A stretch of 64,000 bases of DNA from Allolobophora icterica (lineage: Eukaryota; Annelida; Clitellata; Crassiclitellata; Lumbricidae). Under the pieces are notes generated by a model. The model did not search any database, was not told the origin of the DNA, and was given only the letters and a program-made list of their open reading frames with translations. The first letter of the stretch is position 1. Each line of letters starts with the position of its first letter. Of the stretch, positions 31,339 to 42,682 are shown piece after piece. Made by a program: the position numbers and the translations under genes. Location: NCBI GenBank assembly GCA_963556255.1, contig OY744606.1, positions 5,656,627 to 5,720,626 of the forward strand. The letters are read 5' to 3'.

Positions 31339-34300
31339 ATTACGCCCCTGATGTTCGGATATGGGCGGCACTCATTAAAGACCTTAATGAACCGTTAATT
31401 ATCACGCCCACTACAGCCGACTTGCTGCGCGAGACAGCGTTGTATTCGAGTCACGCGGCCAGCGCTCCTGAAATAGACCAAATTTCAGAAGCGCAGGCGG
31501 TCGCAAGGACTGAGACGAGTGAGGAAGAGGAGAGAGGGGAGGAGGTAGAGGGACTTAGGGCGCTGATAGGCGAAGATTGCTTCACGGTCGCTCAGGCAGA
31601 CAGCGAGAGTGTAGGAGAAATCAGTCCCGAAGAAACGGATACTGAAGAGCAGTTCTTCAATCCTGAGATACCACCCCCACCCAAGGAAGACACAATAGTA
31701 GGCAGAAGCAAGATGGCGGCCGAACAAGCACAATGTTCGACACTAGCACCATTCTTGGCCCACGGGAAAATTGGGGCGAAGAACTTCTTCTTTGAAGACA
31801 ATTTGCTCTATCATAAAGACAAAATAGCTGGGCATTCTGTAAAACAACTGTGTTTACCTAAAGAAAGAATAGACAAGGTCTTAAACTTAGCACATGACGC
31901 CGCGTTCGCAGGTCATATGGCGTTGAAAACGACTAAGGACCGAATCAAACTGAATTTCTGGTTTCCCAACGTGGAGGATATAGTGAAGGAATATTGTGCA
32001 TCTTGCGACATTTGCCAAAGGCATGCGCCGCTGCGAGTGGCGCAGCGGGCCCCCATAACTCCTATCCCTCGCAACGACGAGACCAGATTTGGTTGTCTAG
32101 TGGCAGATTGTATAGGGCCTATAGTTACCAACGTAGACCCCACAAGCCCAAAACCCGAGTACAACTACGCCTTAGTGGTAGTTGACCAATTTTCAAGATG
32201 GCCGATGGCCTATCCTCTGAAATCATTAACGGCAAAAGCGACATGTGATGCATACATGCAAATCTTCACGACCTTCGGTTTTCCAAAAACGATTAGGTCC
32301 GATAACGGGTCGAATTTCAACAGCAAATTAACCCAAGAGTTTCTGCATCGTATGGGGTGCTCACCACGCTTTGGGCCAGTCGCACATCCTGAGTCACAAG
32401 GTCTAGTGGAGCGCTGCAATGCCACACTGAAGACCATGATTCATAAACTGGCAGAAGAAAACCCGAGGGGATGGCACAGACTGTTACCTTACGTGCTTTG
32501 GAGCTTAAGGGAACGCCCCTCGGCAACCACCCACGTGAGTCCCTACACCCTGGTGTATGGTACCCTGCCTAAAGGACCTCTATCTGTCCTTTCTGAGGAA
32601 TGGGCGGGAGAGCGGGATTCTCCATTAAGTCTGGGCACAGGCGCCGCAGCTTACTTGGACCAATTAAGGGATAACCTTGAAATGTCTAAATTATATGCCG
32701 AATATTATTCAGACATTGAACAGCAGCGCTATGCTACTCATTACAATTTAAGAAGCATGGACAGGCGTTACGAAGTAGGGGATAAAGTCATCATCCAATC
32801 ACCGGAAGCGCGAGGAGCAAAGAAGGAGGGCCAATGGCAAGGCCCGGCCATCATCGCTCAGGTGAAATCGCCCTACACATACATCGTGGAAATAGGGGGC
32901 AAAAGCCGCTTATTACATGCAAATCGTATTCGCAAATATAACGAAAGAATACAGCAAGCATTGATTAACAATTGCTCCATTCTGTTCGAGAAGGACGAAG
33001 ACTTCGGTCACGTGGAAGCAGTGGGTAGCTTCGTCACGAGTCAGACAAGGCCCAGTGCACAAGTAGACCCTACTGCCGTTGCACACTTAACGGTACCCGA
33101 GCGGAAACAGCTGTTTAGTCTGTTAGACAGATTTCCAGATGTGTTCTCGGACAAACCAGGTTTCTGTCCCGTCCTAGAACACACAATCACTGTTAGCGCG
33201 GAGTTCAGGCCGAAGAGTTTGCGAGCCTATAAGGTGCCGGAACTGCTCAAACCGGAGATGGAGAAGCAGATCCGCGAACTTTTGGCCCTAGGTATCATCA
33301 CTCCCTCACATAGTGAAATGGCTAGTCCCGTTGTGTGCGTTGTGAAAAAGGGAGGTCAAGGCGGTTTAAGACTGGCCATTGACTACCGATATGTAAACAA
33401 GTTCTCGGCGGGTGACGCATACCCCACCCCCGACATCCAGGAAGTGTTACAGAAGGTAGGAAGTGCAAACTTCATATCCTGCTTTGACGCACGTCAAGGA
33501 TACTACCAGATTGGACTCCACAAGGACTCTCGTTGGTTATCAGCCTTCGTATGTGACGCTGGCCTATTTGAGTTCGTGCGATTACCCTTGGGTTTAAAAT
33601 CAGCCTCAAATTCGTTTATCCGATGCATGTCAAAGGTCCTTCATCCCATTCGCGACTTCACTGAGACGTTTGTGGATGACATGGCAGTACACTCGATGAC
33701 GTGGCCGGATCACATGAAACACCTAGAGAAATACTTAATGACTATTCAACAGTCGGGTCTGACCCTTAACATTAAGAAGAGTTCGTTTGCTAGGCGACAA
33801 ACAACGTTTGTAGGTCACCTGATCGGATCAGGGAGCATTGAACCGGATCCTATGAAAATCGCAGGGCTAGGGAAAATCCCTCAACCCGAGTCCAAAAAGG
33901 ACATACGGAGATTAATTGGCTTCTTCAGTTATTTTAGGAACTTCATCCCTAACCTGGCTGAGACAGCCAGAATTCTCACTGACTTGACCCAGAAATCGGT
34001 GCCTGCTAAGATACCCTGGCGAATTGAACATCAAAATGCGCTAGATAAACTTACGCACGATTTGAATAACGCTGTTTGTTTGCAGACAATTGACTACGGC
34101 AGAGAGTTTGGTTTATCGACTGACGCTTCAGACAAAGCAGTCGGTTGCTGCTTATTCCAAATTCAAGACGATGGAACAGAGCGGCCAATATGTTTCGCCA
34201 GTTCTAAATTAGATGCTACGCAAGCGCGTTGGTCCACTGTGGAACGCGAAGCGTATGCTGTAATCTTTGCGTTGAAGAAGTTTAGGAAGTGGATTTTTAT

Positions 34301-34472
34301 GTCAAGGACCACCCTCTATTCTGATCACAATCCCTTGACTTTCCTAACTGCTTCTACGCCCACAAGTGCTAAACTTGCGAGGTGGGCTCTGGCACTCCAG
34401 GACTTTGATATCGCTTTTAAATATCGTCCTGGGGCGCTGAATATTCCCGCTGATCTTTTGTCCAGACTATGA
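31188..34472 (+). pseudogene. pol of gypsy copy A: integrase, reverse transcriptase, RNase H
   Basis: The in-frame pol sequence really begins near 31320, downstream of the frameshift; the first 40 or so residues of this frame are out-of-frame protease sequence. Then come an integrase HHCC zinc-binding region, DD35E catalytic core and C-terminal GPY/F-like segment (GQWQGPAIIAQVK), then a reverse transcriptase with LPLGLKSA and FVDDMAV, and RNase H with LSTDASDKAVG and YSDHNPLTFL. The domain order is integrase first. The catalytic residues look intact, so only the frameshift separates it from the protease. It could be expressed only by frameshifting or from another start. Confidence 0.9.
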
Positions 34473-34652
34473 TTGAGGAAGAAGGCGGACTACCATGTAA
34501 GGCACCGCGACAACTGTAAATATAATTTCTAACTGTGCTGATATTTTGTATTTTCATGGGAACGACGAGGACATGGTCTGGAGGAAATCGATGGAGGGAA
34601 CGACATCATTCTCAGCCGGGAGGCGAACCAATGACTGGCTTTGTCCTCCCCC

Positions 34653-34663
34653 GGGAAGGGAGG
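34653..34663 (+). promoter_or_regulatory. Polypurine tract, gypsy copy A
   Basis: GGGAAGGGAGG lies directly before the 3' LTR start TGTCGCG; it would prime plus-strand synthesis. Confidence 0.85.
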
Positions 34664-35391
34664 TGTCGCGTGAGGAGATCGACAACAACGACGAGATGGC
34701 ATCATCATTATGATGTAAGCGTCGTTGCCGGTCGAGATAGGATGATGACGGACGAAAAGCCAGTCTCCACTTGGGCAACAATGAAGGCAGCGAGGCCCAG
34801 GTGTAATCGGACACCACACAGCCAAGGTGTAATAGGACACCTCGCGGCTATGGTGTAACCAGACACCGCCCGCGCTGCAGGCGAGCGACGACCCGCGTAT
34901 CGAGGAGCAATCTGACACTAATTGACGATAGCTTGACGTGGGGAGGGGGGCTGACTGATGCACGCTGGAGTTCCTACTTAACAGAAGGGAACGGAGAATA
35001 CGGGACTTATACTGCTGACGAGGGCGACGCGTGGACATCGGTCGAGCGAACAACATCGAGAGGAGCGACCAGCGGCGGCGGCAGAGTATTAGTCCGTCAG
35101 ATTCAGAGACTGACGCGAAAGAACGATCTGTAGTTAGGCTGTACGAAGCAACATTTGAGATAGTCCGATTTAATATCTAAACGCTTTAATACTACGTGGA
35201 AGTTCCCGTAGAGTTAGTGTATATATATTTGTTTCTTTAATTAAATTCATTTATTAATTAAACAAAGTTCGTCGTGAATCTTCTATAGAAAAGTTAGGCA
35301 CGTTAAATAAAAGTGCAAGTAAAAGAACAAGCAATCGAGGGTCGACATCAACACACGGCAATCACACGACGGGCGACCTCCGATTGCGACA
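34664..35391 (+). repeat. 3' LTR of gypsy copy A
   Basis: 728 bp, one difference from the 5' LTR; the flank GCCTA follows. Confidence 0.95.
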
Positions 35392-36069
35392 GCCTATACT
35401 TAATATCCTTAGTTACAGAATTAACTTTTCTGATTGTTGCTATAGTATAGGACATTTCCTATTTAACAATAATATGTTTGATCATCAGACAAACTTCGGA
35501 CAGTTCTGAATAAGTCAGTGCTGGATTTAGGCATAGGCTAAAAAAAAGGTACAGCTGAGGGCCTCACAAGCCGCAGGGGCCTAAAAGCAGAATATTTGTG
35601 GGAGGCTTTTAATTTTACGTAATTCTACTTGTACTGCATATTTATAAAATTATATATATAATATATTATATATATAGCTCATCAGCTATTACATTGCCAT
35701 ATATATTGATATGACATTAGTGTATAGGCCTATACCTCGACCTCATTGTTACGACAGCTATTGTGACGAGGTGTCAATGTATGCTCGTTGGGAAGACATG
35801 TGCTCAAAAGGATACGAAAAAGCAGTGGTTGCAGTATGAAGGCTAAAATTTGTCTATATGATATCATAGTGTTGAGTATACTAAAGGGTCGATGACGATG
35901 GTTAACAAAAATACAGGAGGCGGCATATCATAGGTGGCCAGAATTCTGCATGTTTCATGACGTGATCATGCAATACGGAATAAAACCACAAGAGAGTAAT
36001 CGGGACAAGGTGATGCAGAGGACACGATCAGAAGAAGAAGATTAAAATGGATGGGACATGTGCACCATG
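35392..36069 (+). repeat. Duplicated segment copy A part 3, and the start of a LINE fragment
   Basis: 35400-35640 aligns with 49915-50310 (TATTTAACAATAATATG, CAGTGCTGGATTTAG, GGCTTTTAA.TTTTACGT). The CAGTGCTGGATTTAGGCATA at 35518 looks like a hAT terminus. From about 35990 a non-LTR retrotransposon C-terminus begins and continues past gypsy copy B at 43413. Confidence 0.6.
35990..36069 (+). pseudogene. Non-LTR retrotransposon ORF C-terminus, part 1
   Basis: Encodes a RRRLKWMGHV-type motif, which I know from the C-terminal end of many endonuclease/reverse-transcriptase LINE proteins. The sequence is interrupted by gypsy copy B at CCATG and resumes at 43413-43630 with WIPEGKRKRGRTN. Only about 80 codons in total and without upstream RT domain. 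Confidence 0.65.
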
Positions 36070-36799
36070 TGTCGCAATCGGAGGTTTCCCTGTCGTGTGT
36101 TTGCCGTGTGTTGATGTCGACCCTCGATTGCTTGTTCTTTTACTTGCACTTTTATTTAACGTGCCTAACTTTTCTATAGAAGATTCACGACGAACTTTGT
36201 TTAATTAATAAATGAATTTAATTAAAGAAACAAATATATATATACACTAACTCTACGGGAACTTCCACGTAGTATTAAAGCGTTTAGATATTAAATCGGA
36301 CTATCTCAAATGTTGCTTCGTACAGCCTAACTACAGATCGTTCTTTCGCGTCAGTCTCTGAATCTGACGGACTAATACTCTGCCGCCGCCGCTGGTCGCT
36401 CCTCTCGATGTTTCTCGCTCGACCGATGTCCACGCGTCGCCCTCGTCAGCAGTATAAGTCCCGTGTTCTCCGTTCCCTTCTGTTAAGTAGGAACTCCAGC
36501 GTGCATCAGTCAGCCCCCCTCCCCACGTCAAGCTATCGTCAATTAGTGTCAGATTGCTCCTCGATACGCGGGTCGTCGCTCGCCTGCAGCGCGGGCGGTG
36601 TCTGGTTACACCATAGCCGCGAGGTGTCCTATTACACCTTGGCTGTGTGGTGTCCGATTACACCTGGGCCTCGCGGCCTTCATTGTTGCCCAAGTGGAGG
36701 CTGGCTTTCGTCCGTCATCATCCTATCTCGACCGGCAACGACGCTTACATCATAATGATGATGCCATCTCGTCGTTGTTGTCGATCTCCTCACGCGACA
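36070..36799 (-). repeat. 3' LTR of gypsy copy B
   Basis: 730 bp; carries the three 26-bp-phased palindromic boxes (reverse complement, near 36595-36665). The 2-bp length difference from copy A lies in AT-rich and GTGTG stretches. Confidence 0.95.
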
Positions 36800-36810
36800 C
36801 CTCCCTTCCC
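36800..36810 (-). promoter_or_regulatory. Polypurine tract, gypsy copy B
   Basis: CCTCCCTTCCC on the plus strand, the complement of GGGAAGGGAGG, abutting the 3' LTR. Confidence 0.85.
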
Positions 36811-36990
36811 GGGGGAGGACAAAGCCAGTCATTGGTTCGCCTCCCGGCTGAGAATGATGTCGTTCCCTCCATCGATTTCCTCCAGACCATGTCCTCGTCG
36901 TTCCCATGAAAAATACAAAATATCAGCACAGTTAGAAATATATTTACAGTTGTCGCGGTGCCTTACATGGTAGTCCGCCTTCTTCCTCAA

Positions 36991-39900
36991 TCATAGTCTG
37001 GACAAAAGATCAGCGGGAATATTCAGCGCCCCAGGACGATATTTAAAAGCGATATCAAAGTCCTGGAGTGCCAGAGCCCACCTCGCAAGTTTAGCACTTG
37101 TGGGCGTAGAAGCAGTTAGGAAAGTCAAGGGATTGTGATCAGAATAGAGGGTGGTCCTTGACATAAAAATCCAATTCCTAAACTTCTTCAACGCAAAGAT
37201 TACAGCATACGCTTCGCGTTCCACAGTGGACCAACGCGCTTGCGTAGCATCTAATTTAGAACTGGCGAAACATATTGGCCGCTCTGTTCCATCGTCTTGA
37301 ATTTGGAATAAGCAGCAACCGACTGCTTTGTCTGAAGCGTCAGTCGATAAACCAAACTCTCTGCCGTAGTCAATTGTCTGCAAACAAACAGCGTTATTCA
37401 AATCGTGCGTAAGTTTATCTAGCGCATTTTGATGTTCAATTCGCCAGGGTATCTTAGCAGGCACCGATTTCTGGGTCAAGTCAGTGAGAATTCTGGCTGT
37501 CTCAGCCAGGTTAGGGATGAAGTTCCTAAAATAACTGAAGAAGCCAATTAATCTCCGTATGTCCTTTTTGGACTCGGGTTGAGGGATTTTCCCTAGCCCT
37601 GCGATTTTCATAGGATCCGGTTCAATGCTCCCTGATCCGATCAGGTGACCTACAAACGTTGTTTGTCGCCTAGCAAACGAACTCTTCTTAATGTTAAGGG
37701 TCAGACCCGACTGTTGAATAGTCATTAAGTATTTCTCTAGGTGTTTCATGTGATCCGGCCACGTCATCGAGTGTACTGCCATGTCATCCACAAACGTCTC
37801 AGTGAAGTCGCGAATGGGATGAAGGACCTTTGACATGCATCGGATAAACGAATTTGAGGCTGATTTTAAACCCAAGGGTAATCGCACGAACTCAAATAGG
37901 CCAGCGTCACATACGAAGGCTGATAACCAACGAGAGTCCTTGTGGAGTCCAATCTGGTAGTATCCTTGACGTGCGTCAAAGCAGGATATGAAGTTTGCAC
38001 TTCCTACCTTCTGTAACACTTCCTGGATGTCGGGGGTGGGGTATGCGTCACTCGCCGAGAACTTGTTTACATATCGGTAGTCAATGGCCAGTCTTAAACC
38101 GCCTTGACCTCCCTTTTTCACAACGCACACAACGGGACTAGCCATTTCACTATGTGAGGGAGTGATGATACCTAGGGCCAAAAGTTCGCGGATCTGCTTC
38201 TCCATCTCCGGTTTGAGCAGTTCCGGCACCTTATAGGCTCGCAAACTCTTCGGCCTGAACTCCGCGCTAACAGTGATTGTGTGTTCTAGGACGGGACAGA
38301 AACCTGGTTTGTCCGAGAACACATCTGGAAATCTGTCTAACAGACTAAACAGCTGTTTCCGCTCGGGTACCGTTAAGTGTGCAACGGTAATAGGGTCTAC
38401 TTGTTCACTGGGCCGTGTCTGACTCGTGACGACGCTACCCACCGCTTCCACGTGACCGAAGTCTTCGTCCTTCTCGAACAGAATGGAGCAATTGTTAATC
38501 AATGCTTGCTGTATTCTTTCGTTATATTTGCGAATACGATTTGCATGTAATAAGCGGCTTTTGCCCCCTATTTCCACGATGTATGTGTAGGGCGATTTCA
38601 CCTGAGCGATGATGGCCGGGCCTTGCCATTGGCCCTCCTTCTTTGCTCCTCGCGCTTCCGGTGATTGGATGATGACTTTATCCCCTACTTCGTAACGCCT
38701 GTCCATGCTTCTTAAATTGTAATGAGTAGCATAGCGCTGCTGTTCAATGTCTGAATAATATTCGGCATATAATTTAGACATTTCAAGGTTATCCCTTAAT
38801 TGGTCCAAGTAAGCTGCGGCGCCTGTGCCCAGACTTAATGGAGAATCCCGCTCTCCCGCCCATTCCTCAGAAAGGACAGATAGAGGTCCTTTAGGCAGGG
38901 TACCATACACCAGGGTGTAGGGACTCACGTGGGTGGTTGCCGAGGGGCGTTCCCTTAAGCTCCAAAGCACGTAAGGTAACAGTCTGTGCCATCCCCTCGG
39001 GTTTTCTTCTGCCAGTTTATGAATCATGGTCTTCAGTGTGGCATTGCAGCGCTCCACTAGACCTTGTGACTCAGGATGTGCGACTGGCCCAAAGCGTGGT
39101 GAGCACCCCATACGATGCAGAAACTCTTGGGTTAATTTGCTGTTGAAATTCGACCCGTTATCGGACCTAATCGTTTTTGGAAAACCGAAGGTCGTGAAGA
39201 TTTGCATGTATGCATCACATGTCGCTTTTGCCGTTAATGATTTCAGAGGATAGGCCATCGGCCATCTTGAAAATTGGTCAACTACCACTAAGGCGTAGTT
39301 GTACTCGGGTTTTGGGCTTGTGGGGTCTACGTTGGTAACTATAGGCCCTATACAATCTGCCACTAGACAGCCGAATCTGGTCTCGTCGTTGCGAGGGATA
39401 GGAGTTATGGGGGCCCGCTGCGCCACTCGCAGCGGCGCATGCCTTTGGCAAATGTCGCAAGATGCACAATATTCCTTCACTATATCCTCCACGTTGGGAA
39501 ACCAGAAATTCAGTTTGATTCGGTCCTTAGTCGTTTTCAACGCCATGTGACCTGCGAACGCAGCGTCATGTGCTAAGTTTAAGACCTTGTCTATTCTTTC
39601 TTTAGGTAAACACAGTTGTTTTACAGAATGCCCAGCTATTTTGTCTTTATGAAAGAGCAAATTGTCTTCAAGGAAGAAGTTCTTCGCCCCAATTTTCCCG
39701 TGGGCCAAGAATGGTGCTAGTGTCGAACATTGTGCTTGTTCGGCCGCCATCTTGTTTCTGCCTACTATTGTGTCTTCCTTGGGTGGGGGTGGTATCTCAG
39801 GATTGAAGAATAGCTCTTCATTATCCGTTTCTTCGGGGCTGATTTCTCCTGCACTCCCACTGTCTGCTTGAGCGACCGTGAAGTAATCCTCGCCTATCAG

Positions 39901-42156
39901 CGTCCTAAGTCCCTCTACCTCCTCCCCTCTCTCCTCTTCCTCACTCGTCTCAGTCCTTGCGACCGCCTGCGCTTCTGAAATTTGGTCTATTTCAGGAGCG
40001 CTGGCCGCGTGACTCGAATACAACGCTGTCTCGCGCAGCAAGTCGGCTGTAGTGGGCGTGATAATTAACGGTTCATTAAGGTCTTTAATGAGTGCCGCCC
40101 ATATCCGAACATCAGGGGCGTAATTTACCTCCCCCTCGCTGTCCTCGCCGGCCTGAGACCCCTTTAGTCTCAGCCGCACCACGTCCACAATCATTGATTG
40201 ACCGTTCAGCCCCTTCACCTCTATCTGCTTGACCACAGGTAGGTTGAGCGGCCTGATTAGTTCTGCTCGCGCACAATTGTATTCGGCCCCGCTATCTATT
40301 AGAGACGATGTCACAGGGAGCCCCGTAATATACACTTTCATGTACTCTCTTACATAAGTCTCCTCCACGTCAATGCAATCCGGGCTTGTCGGTAATGCAT
40401 GCTGGTCTATCTCTTGTATCAATGGCGGTCCGTCTTGTCGCGTCTCGCTTTGTCTGTCTGCCTGTCTGTCTTGAGCTCTGGTCACGGTTGGCTGGACCGC
40501 ACACGCGCTCACCTGCTTGCTTTTAGTTTGTTTGTTCTTCGAACACAGTTTAGCTCTGTGGTCTGGAGAAAAGCATAGGAAACAAAGGCCACGCTTTCTA
40601 ATCTCGTCGGGGGTTGGACGTCCGTCTGTCCTGTTATTTGTCTGTGTCCCTCCCGGTCGGTCAGTCCACGTGTCCGTCTGTTTAGCTGTCGTCTGAGGAG
40701 GTGCTAGTGCTTTCGCATAGCGAGCCTCCGTCTTACCCGTGCCTAGACTATGCTTCGTATAGTCATTTTCCCAAGGGTGTGTAGCGACATAAGTGTCAGC
40801 CGCTTCGGCTAACTCTTTGTGCCCTAACCACTTCTGTTGCTCTTGACTGAGGATGAAATTCAAACATCCTCTGGGCAACATTTCTTTCATTTTATCTGCA
40901 ATCAAGAGGCTTGTAACCTCATCAAACGTCATTGCCTTGCGATCTTGCAGATAGTAAGAAAGTAAATTATGCAGTCTCGAAGCTAATGTTGTGTATGATT
41001 CATCTACCGCCTTTTTTGCGTTCATGAATCGCTCTCGTAAAGAGACTGCGCTCACTTTGAACTCTTTCAACAAGAAGGTTTTTAGCTTCCCGTAATTATC
41101 AAGCTCCTCTTGTGTGAGTCTGGCCGTCAGTGCTCTGGCCTGATTATCTAGACAGGTCAAGAGTAATCTGCTTCGAAGGTCGTCCGGGACAGCGCAAGAG
41201 TCGAATAACCTTTCGCAATGCACAAAGAAACCAGGGATTTGCGCATGGTCGCTGGGGAATCTCGGTAAGAGTCCTCGCAAGCTTTCACTATACGTTTTCA
41301 TTCGTCCTACGACCGAATGCCTCAAGTTATAGTCCCTTTCGTCTCTGAGTCTCCTCTCTGCGTCCCTTTCCTCTCGGACCTCCTTCTCTCTCTTCTCTGC
41401 CTCCTCCTTCTCTTCTTTCCTCTGCTTCTCCTCCTGAAGCCTGCGCTTCTCAGCTTCCTCTCTCTCTTCCCTTCTCCGCTTCTCCTCCTGAAGCCTGAGC
41501 TTCTCAGCTCCCTCTCTCTCTTCCCTTCTCTGCTTCTCCTCACGAAGCCTTACTCCTTCTGCTTCCTCTCTTGCTTCTCTTCTCAGCCTCTCGGCTTCCT
41601 CTCTCTCTTCCCTTCTCTGCTTCTCCTCACGAAGCCTTACTCCTTCTGCTTCCTCTCTCGCTTCTCTTCTCAGCCTCTCAGCTTCCTCCTTTTGTTCTCT
41701 TCGCTGCTTCTCCGCTTCCTCTTTTTCTTCTCTCCTCTGCTTCTCCGCTTCCTCTTTTTCTTCTCTCCTCAGTCTTTCTTCTTTCTCTTCTCTTCTCCTC
41801 TCTTTCTCTTCCCTTCTCCTCTCTTTCTCTTCCTCTCTTCTCTCTCTTCTCTCCGCTTCCTCTCTCAGCCTTGCGGCTTCCTCTCTCTCGTATTTTAAGC
41901 GTTTTAATTCGTATACCTGCGTTTGCGCTGCCGAGTCGATACTGCTTTCTATGCTACCCGTGCTTACTTCCTCACTTACTTCTGGCGGGGTTTCCCGTCC
42001 AGACACAATTATTTCAGCACTCGCCTCTTGGAGCTGGCCCGTACTCATGGAACCCAATTCCTCCTCTCCTAGTCCCATCTTTGTCAGATATGCGACTAGT
42101 CTGTGACGGGGCATGTTCAGCACCTTCACTCTTTTCCCTATCGACAACTTATCCAT
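36991..42156 (-). CDS. Gag-Pol polyprotein, Gmr1-like gypsy copy B
   Basis: 1721 codons from an ATG 526 bases after the 5' LTR. Residues 1-85: N-terminal segment. 85-275: Glu/Arg/Lys coiled coil with repeated REEAEKLR-like units. About 285-470: capsid-like region. 525-538: CCHC zinc knuckle CFLCFSPDHRAKLC. 619-625: protease LIDSGAE. 863-903: integrase H..H..C..C. Catalytic Asp 934, Asp 999 and Glu 1035 (DD35E). About 1155-1210: GPY/F-like segment. About 1350-1460: reverse transcriptase with LPLGL and FVDD (1455-1458). 1600-1680: RNase H (TDAS, ERE, SDHN). The sequence is gypsy-like but integrase lies before reverse transcriptase, the copia-like order known for Gmr1-type elements. Gag and pol share one frame, so the Gag:Pol ratio is not set by frameshifting at this junction. 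No breaks seen. Confidence 0.95.
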   Translation of the reverse strand: MDKLSIGKRVKVLNMPRHRLVAYLTKMGLGEEELGSMSTGQLQEASAEIIVSGRETPPEVSEEVSTGSIESSIDSAAQTQVYELKRLKYEREEAARLREEAERRERREEEKERRREEKERRREEKEERLRREEKEEAEKQRREEKEEAEKQRREQKEEAERLRREAREEAEGVRLREEKQRREEREEAERLRREAREEAEGVRLREEKQRREEREGAEKLRLQEEKRRREEREEAEKRRLQEEKQRKEEKEEAEKREKEVREERDAERRLRDERDYNLRHSVVGRMKTYSESLRGLLPRFPSDHAQIPGFFVHCERLFDSCAVPDDLRSRLLLTCLDNQARALTARLTQEELDNYGKLKTFLLKEFKVSAVSLRERFMNAKKAVDESYTTLASRLHNLLSYYLQDRKAMTFDEVTSLLIADKMKEMLPRGCLNFILSQEQQKWLGHKELAEAADTYVATHPWENDYTKHSLGTGKTEARYAKALAPPQTTAKQTDTWTDRPGGTQTNNRTDGRPTPDEIRKRGLCFLCFSPDHRAKLCSKNKQTKSKQVSACAVQPTVTRAQDRQADRQSETRQDGPPLIQEIDQHALPTSPDCIDVEETYVREYMKVYITGLPVTSSLIDSGAEYNCARAELIRPLNLPVVKQIEVKGLNGQSMIVDVVRLRLKGSQAGEDSEGEVNYAPDVRIWAALIKDLNEPLIITPTTADLLRETALYSSHAASAPEIDQISEAQAVARTETSEEEERGEEVEGLRTLIGEDYFTVAQADSGSAGEISPEETDNEELFFNPEIPPPPKEDTIVGRNKMAAEQAQCSTLAPFLAHGKIGAKNFFLEDNLLFHKDKIAGHSVKQLCLPKERIDKVLNLAHDAAFAGHMALKTTKDRIKLNFWFPNVEDIVKEYCASCDICQRHAPLRVAQRAPITPIPRNDETRFGCLVADCIGPIVTNVDPTSPKPEYNYALVVVDQFSRWPMAYPLKSLTAKATCDAYMQIFTTFGFPKTIRSDNGSNFNSKLTQEFLHRMGCSPRFGPVAHPESQGLVERCNATLKTMIHKLAEENPRGWHRLLPYVLWSLRERPSATTHVSPYTLVYGTLPKGPLSVLSEEWAGERDSPLSLGTGAAAYLDQLRDNLEMSKLYAEYYSDIEQQRYATHYNLRSMDRRYEVGDKVIIQSPEARGAKKEGQWQGPAIIAQVKSPYTYIVEIGGKSRLLHANRIRKYNERIQQALINNCSILFEKDEDFGHVEAVGSVVTSQTRPSEQVDPITVAHLTVPERKQLFSLLDRFPDVFSDKPGFCPVLEHTITVSAEFRPKSLRAYKVPELLKPEMEKQIRELLALGIITPSHSEMASPVVCVVKKGGQGGLRLAIDYRYVNKFSASDAYPTPDIQEVLQKVGSANFISCFDARQGYYQIGLHKDSRWLSAFVCDAGLFEFVRLPLGLKSASNSFIRCMSKVLHPIRDFTETFVDDMAVHSMTWPDHMKHLEKYLMTIQQSGLTLNIKKSSFARRQTTFVGHLIGSGSIEPDPMKIAGLGKIPQPESKKDIRRLIGFFSYFRNFIPNLAETARILTDLTQKSVPAKIPWRIEHQNALDKLTHDLNNAVCLQTIDYGREFGLSTDASDKAVGCCLFQIQDDGTERPICFASSKLDATQARWSTVEREAYAVIFALKKFRNWIFMSRTTLYSDHNPLTFLTASTPTSAKLARWALALQDFDIAFKYRPGALNIPADLLSRL

Positions 42157-42663
42157 CTTCCAACAGTCCGCTCACTAATAGAAAAAGATAAGTAAGTTAG
42201 AGGAGAGTCACCGCTGGTCAGAAATCAAAGAAAACAACGTCCTAAAATTCTACCACAAATACAACAAGAACAGAACTGAGCAAAAGGAGCTACGCAAAAG
42301 CCTCGGCTATTCGCACACCAATCCTCATCCAGACCTCAACCGCAACCTCACAGATTACCACGACTACCAGTAAGGACTTACCCTCTGATACGTCGAGCGA
42401 GCTCCGTCTTTTGGTATCTTGGCTGATCCGCTGTCCTCCGTTGCCACTCCCGTCCGTCGTTGCTAGCGATGGTCGGTCGTCCGTTGGCGCTCTTGTTCCT
42501 CGTCCTTGCCTGTTGCTGTCGGTTGCTTCGAGTCCTTCGTCTTCGGAGTCCGGCACTCGCTTTCTCCAGTTGCGAAGGGTTGTATTCGCCGCTGGTCCCG
42601 ATCTGTTGAGATTCCTCTTTCCGTTTCCGGTTCCGCTTTTCGTCGTGACGTCTTCCGTTGAAA
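42157..42663 (-). other. Untranslated leader of gypsy copy B
   Basis: Nearly identical to the copy A leader, with small indels. It keeps the same donor-like and acceptor-like sites. Confidence 0.6.
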
Positions 42664-42681
42664 ATCCTGTCGACTGCGCCA
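42664..42681 (-). promoter_or_regulatory. Primer-binding site, tRNA-Ser-like
   Basis: ATCCTGTCGACTGCGCCA on the plus strand, the complement of the copy A site, one base from the 5' LTR. Confidence 0.75.
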
Positions 42682-42682
42682 C

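Larger units (their letters stand above)
28966..35391 (+). mobile_element. Gmr1-like Ty3/gypsy LTR retrotransposon, copy A (defective)
   Basis: 6426 bp bounded by a perfect 5-bp target duplication GCCTA (28961-28965 and 35392-35396). LTRs are 728 bp each and differ by one base that I can find (C at 29301, T at 34999), so the insertion is recent. Order: LTR, primer-binding site, leader, short gag with protease, then integrase, reverse transcriptase and RNase H, polypurine tract, LTR. Compared with copy B it lacks gag capsid and zinc knuckle (about 0.9 kb net) and has a one-base deletion after the protease. Confidence 0.95.

Noticed and set aside
31485..32526. Short frames antisense to gypsy pol, mirrored at 38937-39871
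   Set aside because: They appear in both copies only because pol is duplicated; no domain and no independent signal.
41317..42191. Plus-strand frames of about 200 codons rich in Leu, Ser and Phe
   Set aside because: Antisense shadow of the Glu/Arg-rich coiled coil of gypsy copy B.
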